A stretch of DNA of 64,000 bases from Desulfocarbo indianensis. GTDB lineage: Bacteria; Desulfobacterota; Desulfarculia; Desulfarculales; Desulfarculaceae. The DNA lies in the NCBI GenBank assembly GCA_001184205.1, contig LBMP01000001.1, positions 1,268,001 through 1,332,000 on the forward strand, given 5' to 3'. Of the stretch, positions 1-8,933 are shown in pieces; the stretch's first letter is position 1; every line of letters starts with the position of its first letter. The notes under the pieces are model-generated. The model searched no databases. It was not told where the DNA came from and saw only the letters and a list, made by a program, of their open reading frames with translations. Position numbers and translations under genes: made by a program.

Positions 1-1
1 G

Positions 2-595
2 CGGTTCAAGAACCACGGGCTGGCGCCGAAGAGCGCGGCCGACTTCGCCTTTCTGCTGCACGGGTTTCACTACCTCAAAGATGAGGGCGTGATGGCGATC
101 ATCCTGCCCCACGGCGTGCTGTTCCGGGGCGGCAAGGAGGCGGCGATCCGCAAGAAGCTGCTCGACGACGGGCACATCGACACGGTGATCGGACTGCCGG
201 CGAACCTGTTCTACTCGACGGGTATTCCGGTGTGCATTCTCGTGCTCAAGAAGTGCAAGAAACCCGATGACGTACTGATCATCAATGCCGCCGAGCACTT
301 CGAAAAAGGCAAGCGGCAGAACTATCTGAACCCCGAGCACATCGACAAGATCGTCGACACCTACCGGCAACGCAAGGAAGAGAAGCGGTATTCCCGGCGG
401 GTCGAGATGGAAGAGATCGAAGAGAACGACTACAACCTGAACATCTCGCGCTATGTCAGCACGGCCAAGCCGGAACCGGAGATAGACCTGAAAGCAACCC
501 ACGCCGAACTGGTCGAGGCGGAGAAGGAGATCAAGGCGGCCAAGGACAAGCACAACGCGTTTCTCGAAGAACTGGGCCTGCCGCCGTTGCCGTAA
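2..595 (+). CDS. hsdM: Type I restriction-modification DNA methyltransferase subunit M, 5'-truncated by window edge
   Basis: C-terminal 197 residues of an HsdM-type adenine-N6 methyltransferase, which methylates the recognition site together with the specificity subunit HsdS. The frame is open to the left edge, so the SAM-binding and NPPF catalytic motifs lie outside. Visible family features are the ILPHGVLFRGGKE stretch found just after the catalytic motif, a GLPANLFYSTGIP segment, and a charged, probably helical tail that ends the protein at its usual place. No hsdS or hsdR follows; the next gene is convergent. The partner genes could lie upstream of the window, or this could be an orphan methylase. 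Confidence 0.93.
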   Translation, partial: RFKNHGLAPKSAADFAFLLHGFHYLKDEGVMAIILPHGVLFRGGKEAAIRKKLLDDGHIDTVIGLPANLFYSTGIPVCILVLKKCKKPDDVLIINAAEHFEKGKRQNYLNPEHIDKIVDTYRQRKEEKRYSRRVEMEEIEENDYNLNISRYVSTAKPEPEIDLKATHAELVEAEKEIKAAKDKHNAFLEELGLPPLP

Positions 596-705
596 AGCTC
601 TAGGCGAGCTGCTCAAATTGTTAAACCTCATTATAATTAATGGGGCCATGGAATCATCGTTGCTGAAATTTTATTATGCTGAACTCAACGGGGGCCGCTT
701 TTTAC

Positions 706-1959
706 TCAGGCAACCTGGCGGACAACGTCCCCACCCAGGCGGTGGCGCACAATATGGCCGCCAATGAACAAGGTTAGCAGGCCGAAGAAACCCATCCCCA
801 CGAAAAAGACGGCGTAACCCACCGCATCGCCCCAAAAGCCGGCGATGGGCAAAACACCCAGAGACACCACGTGATGCAGGCTGCACAACACAGCGTAATT
901 TGTCGCCGCCTGGCGGCCCGCGCTCAGGCTCATGATCATGCTGTAGACCATCACCATCATGACCCCACGTATTAGCCTCTCTCCCCCCAACATGATTCCC
1001 GCCCCCCAGTTGAGATCGCACACGCCCCCAGGAAGAAGGGCCGAAAACCAGCACAGCCCCACGGTCATCAGACAGCCCAGGACAAAAACCCGCCAGGGGC
1101 CCCATCTATTCAGAAGGGCGCCCCCCGCGACAGACCCCAATATGTACAGAGGCGAGCCGATCCACAAAAGAAGCTCTCCCAGGTTTTGGGGGTTGAGGCC
1201 CAAGTCGGCCAGCATGGTCAAGCGCAGTTGGTCGTCCCCGTTTTCCGCCAGGCCCACCAGGACCAGAAACAACAAGAACCAATGGATGCGGGGCAGGCGC
1301 AAAAAGGCGCGGGCGCTGGGCTTGAACTCCCCGGCTGCTTCATTCATCTCCGGGTGGTCCACTGGGGGCAATTCGCGGTGGGCCAACACCGGCATTGTAA
1401 GCAAAAGATGCAGGCAGGTCATGGCCCACAGGGTGCTCGCCCAGCCCAGCCACTGGTAGACAATTAAAAACACGCCCGATCCCAGCATGTGGCCGATGAT
1501 GTATCCGGTTGCCTGGGTGGTGTTGCCCCAGGGCCTCTCCTTGGGTTTCAGAATGTCGGTGGCATATCCATCAACCGCGATGTCCAGGGTGGCCACGTTT
1601 ATATTAAGCAAAAAAACCACCAGCAAGACCGGAATAAGCTGGCCTTGGGGATTCATAAGGGCCAGAACCGGCAAGAAGCCCAGGGTGATCAAGGACAGGG
1701 GCACGATCCAACTTTTGCGCCGCCCCCAGCGAGGGCTGTAGTGGCGATCCACCTGGGAGGCCCAGAGAAACTTGAGGGCCCAGGGGCTGTAAAGCAGGGC
1801 GGTGAGGCCGACCATCCCCAGGCTTAGCCCCTGCTTGCGCATCAAAAGAGGCAACAGGGTCCAGGTGAACCCCAGGGAGATGTTCTGCAAGATAAACATT
1901 AGGAACAAAAGCCCCATCTTTCGCCAGGCAGGGGCCTCGCCTGGATGAGTTACGGCCAT
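706..1959 (-). CDS. MFS transporter, RhtX/FptX/AmpG-like, probable siderophore or small-molecule importer
   Basis: 417-residue integral membrane protein with about 12 hydrophobic segments and the MFS loop 2-3 signature (WASQVDRHYSPRWGRRKSW, residues about 66-84). It starts at ATG with a GGGGAG ribosome site 5 nt upstream. The RhtX/FptX branch of MFS carries ferric siderophores across the inner membrane in a single component. Assignment to that branch rests mainly on context: it is the last gene of a minus-strand run with an AraC regulator, a TonB receptor and a methyltransferase, the arrangement of fptX/ybtX loci. An AmpG-like muropeptide permease is the main alternative. Confidence 0.75.
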   Translation of the reverse strand: MAVTHPGEAPAWRKMGLLFLMFILQNISLGFTWTLLPLLMRKQGLSLGMVGLTALLYSPWALKFLWASQVDRHYSPRWGRRKSWIVPLSLITLGFLPVLALMNPQGQLIPVLLVVFLLNINVATLDIAVDGYATDILKPKERPWGNTTQATGYIIGHMLGSGVFLIVYQWLGWASTLWAMTCLHLLLTMPVLAHRELPPVDHPEMNEAAGEFKPSARAFLRLPRIHWFLLFLVLVGLAENGDDQLRLTMLADLGLNPQNLGELLLWIGSPLYILGSVAGGALLNRWGPWRVFVLGCLMTVGLCWFSALLPGGVCDLNWGAGIMLGGERLIRGVMMVMVYSMIMSLSAGRQAATNYAVLCSLHHVVSLGVLPIAGFWGDAVGYAVFFVGMGFFGLLTLFIGGHIVRHRLGGDVVRQVA

Positions 1960-2041
1960 GCATCTCCCCTAAAGGCGCGAACGGGCCCCTCCCCGCCTTG
2001 GGGAAGGGGCCCGGTTTATCGGCATTGCTCAAGGCGCGGTT

Positions 2042-3064
2042 TCAACTGGGCTTGACGGCCAAATCCAAATCCATGGGGCCAAAAGAGGTGTCCAGGGTGC
2101 GGGAACGCACCGGGGTGAAACCAACCTCCACCATGGCCTGGGCTATTTCCCCCTGATGAAAATTTTTCATGCTCCCCCGCAGGACAGCCATAAAGCAGCT
2201 CAGCACCATATCCTTTGGCTGGGTTCCCTGGTGGGTGAGGCCGTCCTGTAAGCAGGCGAAAACACCTCCCGGATTCATGGCCTGGTAAATTTTCTCGAAG
2301 ATAATCGGCAGGCTGTCGCGGTAGAAGTTCAAGGTGGCGCTGGCCCAGACCAGATCATATCCCTGCCCGATATCGTCCCTGGCGTAATCCGCGCCCAGGG
2401 CCCGCACCCGGCCGGAAAAACCGTACTTATCGATATACTCCCGGGCCACCTCGGCCACGGCCGGCTGGTCCAGGACCACCGCCTCCAGGTTGGGATTGGC
2501 CTCGGCCAGGGCCATGGCCACCAAGCCCGGCCCGCCGCCCAGGTCCAGCATCTTGCCCATGGCCGTGAACCCGGGCAGGGAGGATATCTGCTCCACCGCC
2601 AATTGGGCCAGGCCGGTCCTGGCGTACTGGGCGTTGGCATGGGCCATCTTGCCCCATAACTCCTCCCGATCCAATTCATTGTCAGGCGAGGGCGGAAAGC
2701 CCTCCTTGAGCCATTGGGCCAGGGACTCTGGGGGAAGCGCCAGCATTTTCCATGACTCAAGCAGAAGATCGCCTATATAGGCCGGGCTGGCGTTGGTCAA
2801 GAACCGCTGGCTGAGAAGGGTGTTTTGGTAGGTTTCCCCTTGTTTGCGGGCGTAACCGCAGGCGGTCAAGGTGTCCAGAAAGACTTGGCAGCGCTGTTCC
2901 GGCACCCCGATGACCGTTGCGAGTTGGCCGGCGCTTTGGGGCCGGGCCAGTTGGTCAAAGACCTTCAGCTCCAGGGCGGACATCAAGATGTGCCCCTGGA
3001 CCGCTTGATTGAGCAAATCGTGGAGTTCCTTGTAGTCGGTTTCGAAATCAGGCAGAAAGGACAT
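2042..3064 (-). CDS. SAM-dependent O-methyltransferase-like protein (Methyltransf_2 type)
   Basis: 340-residue cytoplasmic methyltransferase. An N-terminal dimerisation/winged-helix half (residues about 1-130) is followed by a Rossmann fold with the SAM-binding glycine motif LDLGGGPG near residue 168 and a later PGG loop (NPGGVFAC). Methyltransf_2 enzymes methylate O, N or C atoms of small aromatic or polyketide-like molecules. The chosen ATG has AAGGTGA just upstream; the frame extends 29 codons further but without a ribosome site. It lies between the TonB receptor and the MFS importer, so it may modify or detoxify an imported chelator. This role is inference from position. Confidence 0.8.
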   Translation of the reverse strand: MSFLPDFETDYKELHDLLNQAVQGHILMSALELKVFDQLARPQSAGQLATVIGVPEQRCQVFLDTLTACGYARKQGETYQNTLLSQRFLTNASPAYIGDLLLESWKMLALPPESLAQWLKEGFPPSPDNELDREELWGKMAHANAQYARTGLAQLAVEQISSLPGFTAMGKMLDLGGGPGLVAMALAEANPNLEAVVLDQPAVAEVAREYIDKYGFSGRVRALGADYARDDIGQGYDLVWASATLNFYRDSLPIIFEKIYQAMNPGGVFACLQDGLTHQGTQPKDMVLSCFMAVLRGSMKNFHQGEIAQAMVEVGFTPVRSRTLDTSFGPMDLDLAVKPS

Positions 3065-3219
3065 CTGGCTCACCTTGTTACCCTTGCGGTTCTGGTTGTG
3101 GTTAATCCGGAAGGTCCTTATCGACGCCTCGGCCCCCCACCCCCGCCTCATCCCCCGACCGCGCCCCTCGCGGCGGCATGGCCGGGATGCCAGGCAACTT
3201 CAGGGCCGACCATGCGGGC

Positions 3220-5331
3220 CTAATAGCGCCAGGTAAAGCTGACGCCCACCATCCTGGGGGGGGCATCGTAGCCCATGTAAGCGCCGCCCCAATCGTATTT
3301 CTTGGTGAAGTAGTCTTGGTCAAACAGGTTTTTGGCCCAGAGGATTATGTCGTAATGTTCGCTCTCATAACCCAAGCGCAGGTTGACCAGATTGTAGGCG
3401 TCGGTCTTGACCTGGTTGGTGGCGTCGTTGTAATAATCGCCCACCCCCAAAAAGTCCACCCTGCCCATGAAGCCAATGGGGTGACGGTATTGCAGGCCCA
3501 GGTTGTAGGTGTACTTGGGCACGTCGGGCAGGTCCTTGCCGTTGTAGTCGACCTGAATCACTTGGCCCGAGGAGTCAGTCTCGGTGGCCAGCCAGTCGTC
3601 GATCTTGGCCTCGGTGTAGCCAAAGCCGGCGAACACCTCGAAACCCTTGGCAATCCTGGCCTTGACCTCCAGCTCAAAGCCCTGGGAATGGGCCTCGGCC
3701 GCGTTGCGCAGCTTGTTGTTCATGATCTCCGGGCTGTACTCCAGCACCTGCTTATCCTGCATGTCGATGTAAAAAACGCTGGCGTTCAAGATCACGCGGT
3801 CGTCCCAAAAAGAGCTCTTAAGACCCAACTCGTAGTTCCAGGTGAATTCCGGCTCATAGGAGAACTGTTCCGGACAGGTGTTGTTCCAAATACGGTAGTC
3901 GCCGCTCAAATAGCCCTTGGAGGCCGAGGCATAGGCCATGACCTGGGGGGTGATATCATAGGCCGCCTCCAGGCGGGGCAGGAGCTCTTGGCTGTCCATA
4001 TCCTTGTCCCAACTCAGCGTGTCCTGCTGGCCGACCGCGGTGAAGGATTGGTCTCCGCTCTGATCGAGCCTTTCCAGGCGCGCTCCGCCGGTGAGATGCA
4101 ATTTGTCGAACATGGTGTAGGTGACCTGGCCGAACAGGGCGGTGCCCAGGATGGTTATGTCTGATTTGGTCAACCCGTAATAGTTGCTGAAAAATGACAC
4201 CTCATCCTTTTCACGAAACGCATAGAGTCCCAGCAGCCACTTCCAGGGGCCTTGGTCCCGAGCCGGCGAGGAAAACCGGAACTCCTGATTGAGCAGGGTG
4301 TTTTTATAGTCTGCCCTCCCATAGGCGTGGGGCAGGGGCGTCATGTCAGACTCCCTGGCGCTATCGGCATGCCAGTAGCGCCGGCCGCTGACCGAAACCA
4401 TGTCAAACCATTTTCCCTGGTATTTCACGCGCAGGTTGAGCCCGTTGCCGTCCTGCTTGAAGTAGGTTTCGGGGTAGTCGTAGTTGACCTCATTGCGGTC
4501 GGTCGCATATGATCCCGAGGTGAAACGATAAAAGCCGTCACCGTCGTCGGTGTCCAAGATGTCGGCCACAAGGGCGATGTCCCAGGCCCGGGCCGGCGTC
4601 CAACGCAGGGTGCCCCTCCCGTTGAACCGGTTCATTTGCCCGATGCTCTCGTCATCATTGTAGATGTTTTTCATATACCCGTCGGAGGACTCAAAGCGGC
4701 CGGCCAGACCCAAAAAAAGCTGTTGGTTGACAATGGGTCCGGATGCATCGGCCACCATCAAATAAGAAGGCACCGAGCCATGGCCGGTGTCGAAAAAGCC
4801 AAGTTCGCCGTGAACCTTGGCCCGCATGGTGTTGCCCGGCTGTCTGGTGATGATCTTGATCAAGCCGGACTCGGTGTTGTGGCCGTAAGTGGTCCCCTGT
4901 GGCCCCCTGAGCACCTCCACCCGCTCCAAGTCGTAAAGATCCCAATTGAACATGTAATTAAAAGGCAGGGGCACGTCATCTATGTAAACTCCGGCCGGGC
5001 TTCTAAGGGTGTCGCTGGTGGGGGCCACGCCGCGTATGACCAGGTTGTTTTCATAGCTGTTTCTTTGCAGAGAAACATTGGGCGCAAACCGGGCCATTTC
5101 GTCTACGTTGCGAACGCCGCGGTCTTCAAGCTGCTCCCCGGTGAAGGCATCCATGCTCACCGGGACCTTTTGAATGTTTGCCTCCCGTTTCTGGGCGGTC
5201 ACGGTTAAATGCTCCAAGCTGGCGGCATCTGATTGCCCTTCAGGTTCGGCCCGCGCCTCGCTATGCGCCAACAGCACGAAGCCCGCCAGGGCCGCGCATA
5301 AAAACGCCTTGACCTTCAGTGTGCTACCCAT
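3220..5331 (-). CDS. TonB-dependent outer-membrane receptor, siderophore (FyuA/FptA-like) type
   Basis: 703 residues: signal peptide (about 1-28, cleavage after SEARA), plug domain (about 45-165, with VTAQKRE, RGVAPTSD and the VLRGPQGTTYG motif), then a 22-strand barrel ending in aromatic FTWRY, the usual outer-membrane terminal signature. Such receptors use TonB/ExbBD energy to import iron chelates or corrinoids. The gene follows a same-strand AraC regulator and precedes a methyltransferase and MFS importer, the arrangement of yersiniabactin/pyochelin uptake. A cobalamin riboswitch lies further upstream on the same strand, so a corrinoid substrate cannot be excluded. GGGGAGAG precedes the ATG. 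Confidence 0.9.
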   Translation of the reverse strand: MGSTLKVKAFLCAALAGFVLLAHSEARAEPEGQSDAASLEHLTVTAQKREANIQKVPVSMDAFTGEQLEDRGVRNVDEMARFAPNVSLQRNSYENNLVIRGVAPTSDTLRSPAGVYIDDVPLPFNYMFNWDLYDLERVEVLRGPQGTTYGHNTESGLIKIITRQPGNTMRAKVHGELGFFDTGHGSVPSYLMVADASGPIVNQQLFLGLAGRFESSDGYMKNIYNDDESIGQMNRFNGRGTLRWTPARAWDIALVADILDTDDGDGFYRFTSGSYATDRNEVNYDYPETYFKQDGNGLNLRVKYQGKWFDMVSVSGRRYWHADSARESDMTPLPHAYGRADYKNTLLNQEFRFSSPARDQGPWKWLLGLYAFREKDEVSFFSNYYGLTKSDITILGTALFGQVTYTMFDKLHLTGGARLERLDQSGDQSFTAVGQQDTLSWDKDMDSQELLPRLEAAYDITPQVMAYASASKGYLSGDYRIWNNTCPEQFSYEPEFTWNYELGLKSSFWDDRVILNASVFYIDMQDKQVLEYSPEIMNNKLRNAAEAHSQGFELEVKARIAKGFEVFAGFGYTEAKIDDWLATETDSSGQVIQVDYNGKDLPDVPKYTYNLGLQYRHPIGFMGRVDFLGVGDYYNDATNQVKTDAYNLVNLRLGYESEHYDIILWAKNLFDQDYFTKKYDWGGAYMGYDAPPRMVGVSFTWRY

Positions 5332-5606
5332 TTTGCTTCTCTCCCCATAGAGGCAGGCGTACGGCTTCGCCGCCTGGTTGTTTTGGAGATGAAAGCTTAA
5401 GAAAGAACAAGGTGGTGTGTATTCAAATCAAGGCACTTTTTTTTTAACCCGGAGCACGTGGGAAGCCGGTCGCGCGCCCACTTGGTAATATATTGGCGTG
5501 CCCTTTGGAGCAACGAGCCGCTTAAAGGCTCATGTCAATGGTAAGGGACGCTCACGGAGTATCCGCCGGATGCCGCAGGGGTCTGGCCTAGGATCAGAGA
5601 CCGGTC
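5332..5606. other. Regulator-receptor intergenic region
   Basis: 275 nt between the AraC gene and the TonB receptor. It holds an A/T tract (a run of eight T on the plus strand near 5440) and no ORF worth calling. It is long enough for a separate, AraC-controlled promoter for the receptor operon. Confidence 0.4.
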
Positions 5607-6605
5607 TTAATGCGAAATGTCGGCTGAGTCCACTGGGTGTGTCTTTTTGCGGAATTGACCTGGGGGGACGCCGAATTGGGCTGTAAAGGCGCTGGTGAAA
5701 TGGCTCTGCGCGCAATAACCAGCGGCCTGGGCTATCTCCGCCAAGGACATTTGGCTGTTCTGTAAAAAGATTTTGGCCTTTTTCAGCCTTTCGGCCCGCA
5801 ATATCTCAAAGGCGGTGGCGCCATAAAGTTGGCGAAATCCCTGATTCAACTTGTTGCGGTTGAGTCCCACTTCCTTGGCCAGGTCTTTCAGCCTGGGGGT
5901 ATTGTTCAAATCGGTCAGCAGGGCCTCCCGGGCCGCGCGCACCGCCATAAGTTCATCCTCACCGAGCCGCCACGGCTTCTTGGCTTCCTTCTCATAGGCT
6001 GCCTGGGCCATTTGCAGGGCGATCAGTTCCATCACCTTGGCCTTGAGAAACAACTCGCGGACAGGTCCTGTGTAGGGGCAGTCCAGCATCTGCCCGACTG
6101 CCGCGAACATGGCCGGATTCATCAGGCCGTAGTTAAAGGTGGGGTTCCGTCGATCGCAACTGCGGCTGCTTTCCAGGACGGGACGCAACAGCCTGGAGGT
6201 ATGCCATGCATTTTGCCCGAGAGTCTTGGGCTCCAGGATTATGGACAGGCACAGGACTGGTTCGGAGGGCAGATATTCAATCTGGCCTTCGCATTTTTCA
6301 ACAGTATTAAATGCCCAGTGTCCTGGCTGAAGCCCGGGGAATGAGATGTCATTTTTATCGAAGAAATTATGGCGCGCTGCTCCTTGGAGATGAAACTCCA
6401 ATTCAATGTGGGGCTTATAAATTTTAAAAAATACTTTTTCAGCGCGCTTCTCCCTTTGTTGCCACAAAATCATCTGCATTCCCGGGTGGCAAAGAAGAGT
6501 GTGGGCCCGCAAAATTCTGCCTTGATCGTTAATGGAAAGCAGGAAATCACGTGAAATTTGGCCATGGCCCAAACCATTATATCGGATGAGTTGTCTTTCT
6601 TGCAT
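5607..6605 (-). CDS. AraC-family transcriptional regulator (PchR/YbtA-like)
   Basis: 332 residues. The C-terminal 100 residues form the double helix-turn-helix of the AraC family (first helix pair around LKDLAKEVGLNRNKLNQGF, second around SLAEIAQAAGYCAQSHF, ending in FGVPPGQFR). The N-terminal part is a sensing domain without obvious motif. PchR-type regulators bind the imported ferric siderophore in the cytoplasm and activate the receptor genes. The gene sits directly upstream of the TonB receptor on the same strand, about 275 nt apart, and its own upstream region holds a near-perfect inverted repeat and a riboswitch. AGGGGA precedes the ATG. Confidence 0.9.
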   Translation of the reverse strand: MQERQLIRYNGLGHGQISRDFLLSINDQGRILRAHTLLCHPGMQMILWQQREKRAEKVFFKIYKPHIELEFHLQGAARHNFFDKNDISFPGLQPGHWAFNTVEKCEGQIEYLPSEPVLCLSIILEPKTLGQNAWHTSRLLRPVLESSRSCDRRNPTFNYGLMNPAMFAAVGQMLDCPYTGPVRELFLKAKVMELIALQMAQAAYEKEAKKPWRLGEDELMAVRAAREALLTDLNNTPRLKDLAKEVGLNRNKLNQGFRQLYGATAFEILRAERLKKAKIFLQNSQMSLAEIAQAAGYCAQSHFTSAFTAQFGVPPGQFRKKTHPVDSADISH

Positions 6606-6687
6606 GGATGCTTCCCCTTTTTAATAAAATTTGATCACACCCATTAATGTACGATTCATTGCTTGATTTACAGATCATAACCACACT

Positions 6688-6707
6688 GTTTATCCTCAAT
6701 GATAAAC
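6688..6707. promoter_or_regulatory. Operator-like inverted repeat upstream of the AraC gene
   Basis: GTTTATC, six bases, GATAAAC: a perfect 7-bp inverted repeat that extends to 9 of 10 matches per arm. It lies 80-100 bp upstream of the AraC start in AT-rich DNA. It resembles part of a Fur-type box but is not the 19-bp consensus; the protein that binds it is unknown. Confidence 0.45.
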
Positions 6708-6867
6708 TGTAAGCCATTGCTCCACTCCCTTGCTTCGGTGTGTTAAAAACAGACAAGCGATTAAAACAAAGCGCTCAGGAAAGGCGTAAAAAACTCTCTC
6801 TTAAACCGCACTCGGTTTTTCTGCTCCAGTCATATCCCCTAGGCATGCCCCCGCGTCGAGGTTTTCG

Positions 6868-7027
6868 ACGAACAGGACTTCTGGCTTTCGGATCGACCTC
6901 CAGCCGCGGCTTCCAACCACTCCCATGGGTGGCAGCGGCCATTACGCGGCCTTTCCCCCGATCACTGTGGGAGGGCCACACCGGCTTTTCACCGGCCTCC
7001 CTATTAAACCCTGCGGGCATCCACCGG
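6868..7027 (-). ncRNA. Cobalamin riboswitch, divergent
   Basis: Read on the minus strand, the order of conserved blocks matches cobalamin riboswitches: GGTG/GCCCGC near the 5' end, TTTAATAGGGAGG, CCGGTGAAAAGCCGG, a block ending CAGTGATCGG, GCCGCTGCC (usual GCCACTG), a TTGGAAG block, GATCCGAAAGCCAG and the B12 box AGCCAGAAGTCCTG. The central CCCCGCAACTG element is altered and the whole is somewhat short, so binding may be weakened. The next gene on this strand is the AraC regulator, whose start is about 260 nt further. The riboswitch lies immediately beside an IS element on its upstream side. Confidence 0.78.
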
Positions 7028-7467
7028 AAAAATATACGGCAAGCTCTTAGCATCGTTTCGATAACATGTCAACCAGTCTGCCCTTTGCCCAAAGCATTGC
7101 ATAAGTCCCTGACACAGGGATCGTCTTCTGGCCTCAGCTATCTTCTGTGAATCGGCCCTTTTCATTGGGAAAAGATTTTAATTGGGCTGCTTGCGAGGCG
7201 TTAAGGCTAAGGGTTGTCGTCAAAGACACTGTTTGCCCTGCTGCACTCTTGAGATAAACAGTGTCTAAGCCTAGAAGTGGTACATTGGTTTGGTGACAGA
7301 TCAGTGGACGTAGTATTGAACCGCTAACACTTGCAACTCCTGTCTTCACAAAAAGGCTAAATTGGCCAGTTAAGCCTGTCGGCTATAGTTTTATTTGAGA
7401 ATGTTAAAGTTTCCCCGGTTTTGTGGACACCTTGAAAAGCATGATATGAGATGCTTGGAGGTGTTCA

Positions 7468-7764
7468 ATGGTGAAGAGGCGAAGGAGTTACAGCCGGGAG
7501 TTCAAGCTGGAGGCGGTTGCGCTGGTGACCGAAGGAGGCCTTAGCGTTGCTCAGGCGGCCAGGGACCTCGGCATTGCCGAGAGCGTTCTCGGCCGCTGGA
7601 AAAAGCAGTTTGCAGAGGTTCCTGAGCAGGCTTTTCCGGGGAAGGGGCGGCTCAAGCCCCAAGACGAGGAACTGCATCGTCTCAGGCGAGAGTTGGCCCG
7701 CGTACGCCAGGAGCGCGACATCTTAAAAAAAGCAGTGGGCATCTTCTCGCGGGTGCCCAAATGA
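7468..7764 (+). CDS. IS3-family transposase OrfA
   Basis: 98-residue helix-turn-helix protein of transposase family 8: RSYSREFKLEAVALV at the start, then GLSVAQAARDLGIAESVLGRW as the DNA-recognition helices and a leucine-zipper-like C-terminus (residues 67-92, heptad L/R pattern). It would bind the terminal repeats and pair with OrfB. It is intact, with GGAGGTG upstream of the ATG. The sequence reading AAAAAAGC near the end is where IS3 elements often frameshift into OrfB. Confidence 0.93.
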   Translation: MVKRRRSYSREFKLEAVALVTEGGLSVAQAARDLGIAESVLGRWKKQFAEVPEQAFPGKGRLKPQDEELHRLRRELARVRQERDILKKAVGIFSRVPK

Positions 7765-8619
7765 AATAGCAGTTTGTTCGGGACCATTGCGGTTTGTTTG
7801 CCGTGCGGTTCATGTGCCGAGTGCTTGAGGTGTCGGCCAGTGGTTACTATTCCTGGCTGGGGCGTGGCGAGAGCCGGCTGGCGCGCGAGGATCGCCGGCT
7901 GGTGGTTGAGATAAAGGCCATTCACAAACAGAACCGTGGCGTTTATGGCACCGTATTCATGCCGAGCTAAAAGACATGGAAATTGATGTGGGCCGGAAGC
8001 GGGTTGCCCGGTTGATGTGCGAGCATGGCATCAGGGCCAAGCAGAAGAAGAAATTCAAGGCCACCACTGATTCCAAGCATTCCCACCCGGTTGCGCCCAA
8101 TTTGCTCCAGCGTGACTTTGAGGCCGACAAGCCCGACCAGAAGTGGCTGGCCGACATCACCTACATTCCGACCCGTGAAGGCTGGCTGTATCTGGCGGCG
8201 ACCCTGGACCTGTATTCCAAGCTCATTGTGGGCAGGTCCATGTCTAGCCGCATGCCCAAGAAGCTGGTGATCGAGGCATTGGAGATGGCGGTGGGCGACG
8301 AAGGCCTGGGCGGGGCTTAGTCCACCACTCGGACTGCGGCAGCCAGTATGTTTGCGGGAAATACCAGATGGCGCTGATTTCACACGGCATGATATGCGGC
8401 ATGAGCCGAAAAGGTGACTGCTGGGACAACGCGCCCATGGAGAGCTGGTTTCACACCCTCAAAACCGAACTGGTCAACCACCGTGATTATATAAACCGCT
8501 TGCAGGCCAAGGCGGATATCTTTGAGTACATTGAGGCCTTCTACAACCGCGGTCGCAGACACTCAGCCCTGGGCTACATGACTCCGGCCCAGTATGAGAA
8601 AAGCAACATGGCTGCTTAA
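7761..8619 (+). pseudogene. IS3-family transposase OrfB, inactivated
   Basis: DDE integrase, recognisable throughout but broken three times. It begins ATG AAA TAG CAG TTT: an amber codon replaces the usual tyrosine at codon 3. A frameshift lies near 7950 (YGT, then RIHAELK in another frame). A second frameshift near 8315 precedes LVHHSDCGSQY. The three catalytic positions remain readable: D in LADITY, D in HHSDCGS and E in PMESWFHTLKTE. The reading then ends normally after YEKSNMAA. Confidence 0.92.
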
Positions 8620-8650
8620 CTGACTGTCCTCGAAGGGGGGGAAGATCAAA

Positions 8651-8933
8651 CCCCTCTGCGAGGGGCTATCAGGGCTTTTCTCTTTATTGAGTAAGAGGAG
8701 GCACGTACTTAATAGCGAGCTTATCGGAATAGAAAGTGATTGATTTAATTAAGCTGGCCAAGAACTCATTTTTATGTCTTTAAGACGCCTCCTTCAGGAG
8801 GAGCTGCACATCTTCAATTAGGCTTGAATGGCCTTCAAGGGAAAGCAGCCGATATTGGTTCGGGTCAGGTCCCATGTTATTGCAGCTTGTTCATGAACCA
8901 CTGATCCCCATCCTGGGACAACGTCGGCAACCT
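8651..8933. other. Intergenic, no gene seen
   Basis: Region between the IS right end and the sigma54 activator. It contains two short hairpins (CCCCTCTGCGAGGGG at 8651-8665 and a CCTCC/GGAGG stem near 8790), neither followed by a T run. It may be partly IS-flanking remnant; nothing coding is supported. Confidence 0.35.

Larger units (their letters stand above)
7402..8650 (+). mobile_element. IS3-family insertion sequence, decayed
   Basis: About 1.25 kb with an OrfA/OrfB pair of IS3 type. Proposed ends are imperfect inverted repeats: TGT..TTTCCCCGG..TGTGGACA on the left and TGTCCTCGAAGGGGG..GATCA on the right (about 15 of 23 matches). OrfA is intact but OrfB has a nonsense codon and two frameshifts, so the copy cannot transpose on its own. 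Exact boundaries and target duplication are not certain. Confidence 0.8.

Noticed and set aside
6740-7150. 136-residue ORF on the plus strand
   Set aside because: Lies across the cobalamin riboswitch on the other strand; no ribosome site or domain.
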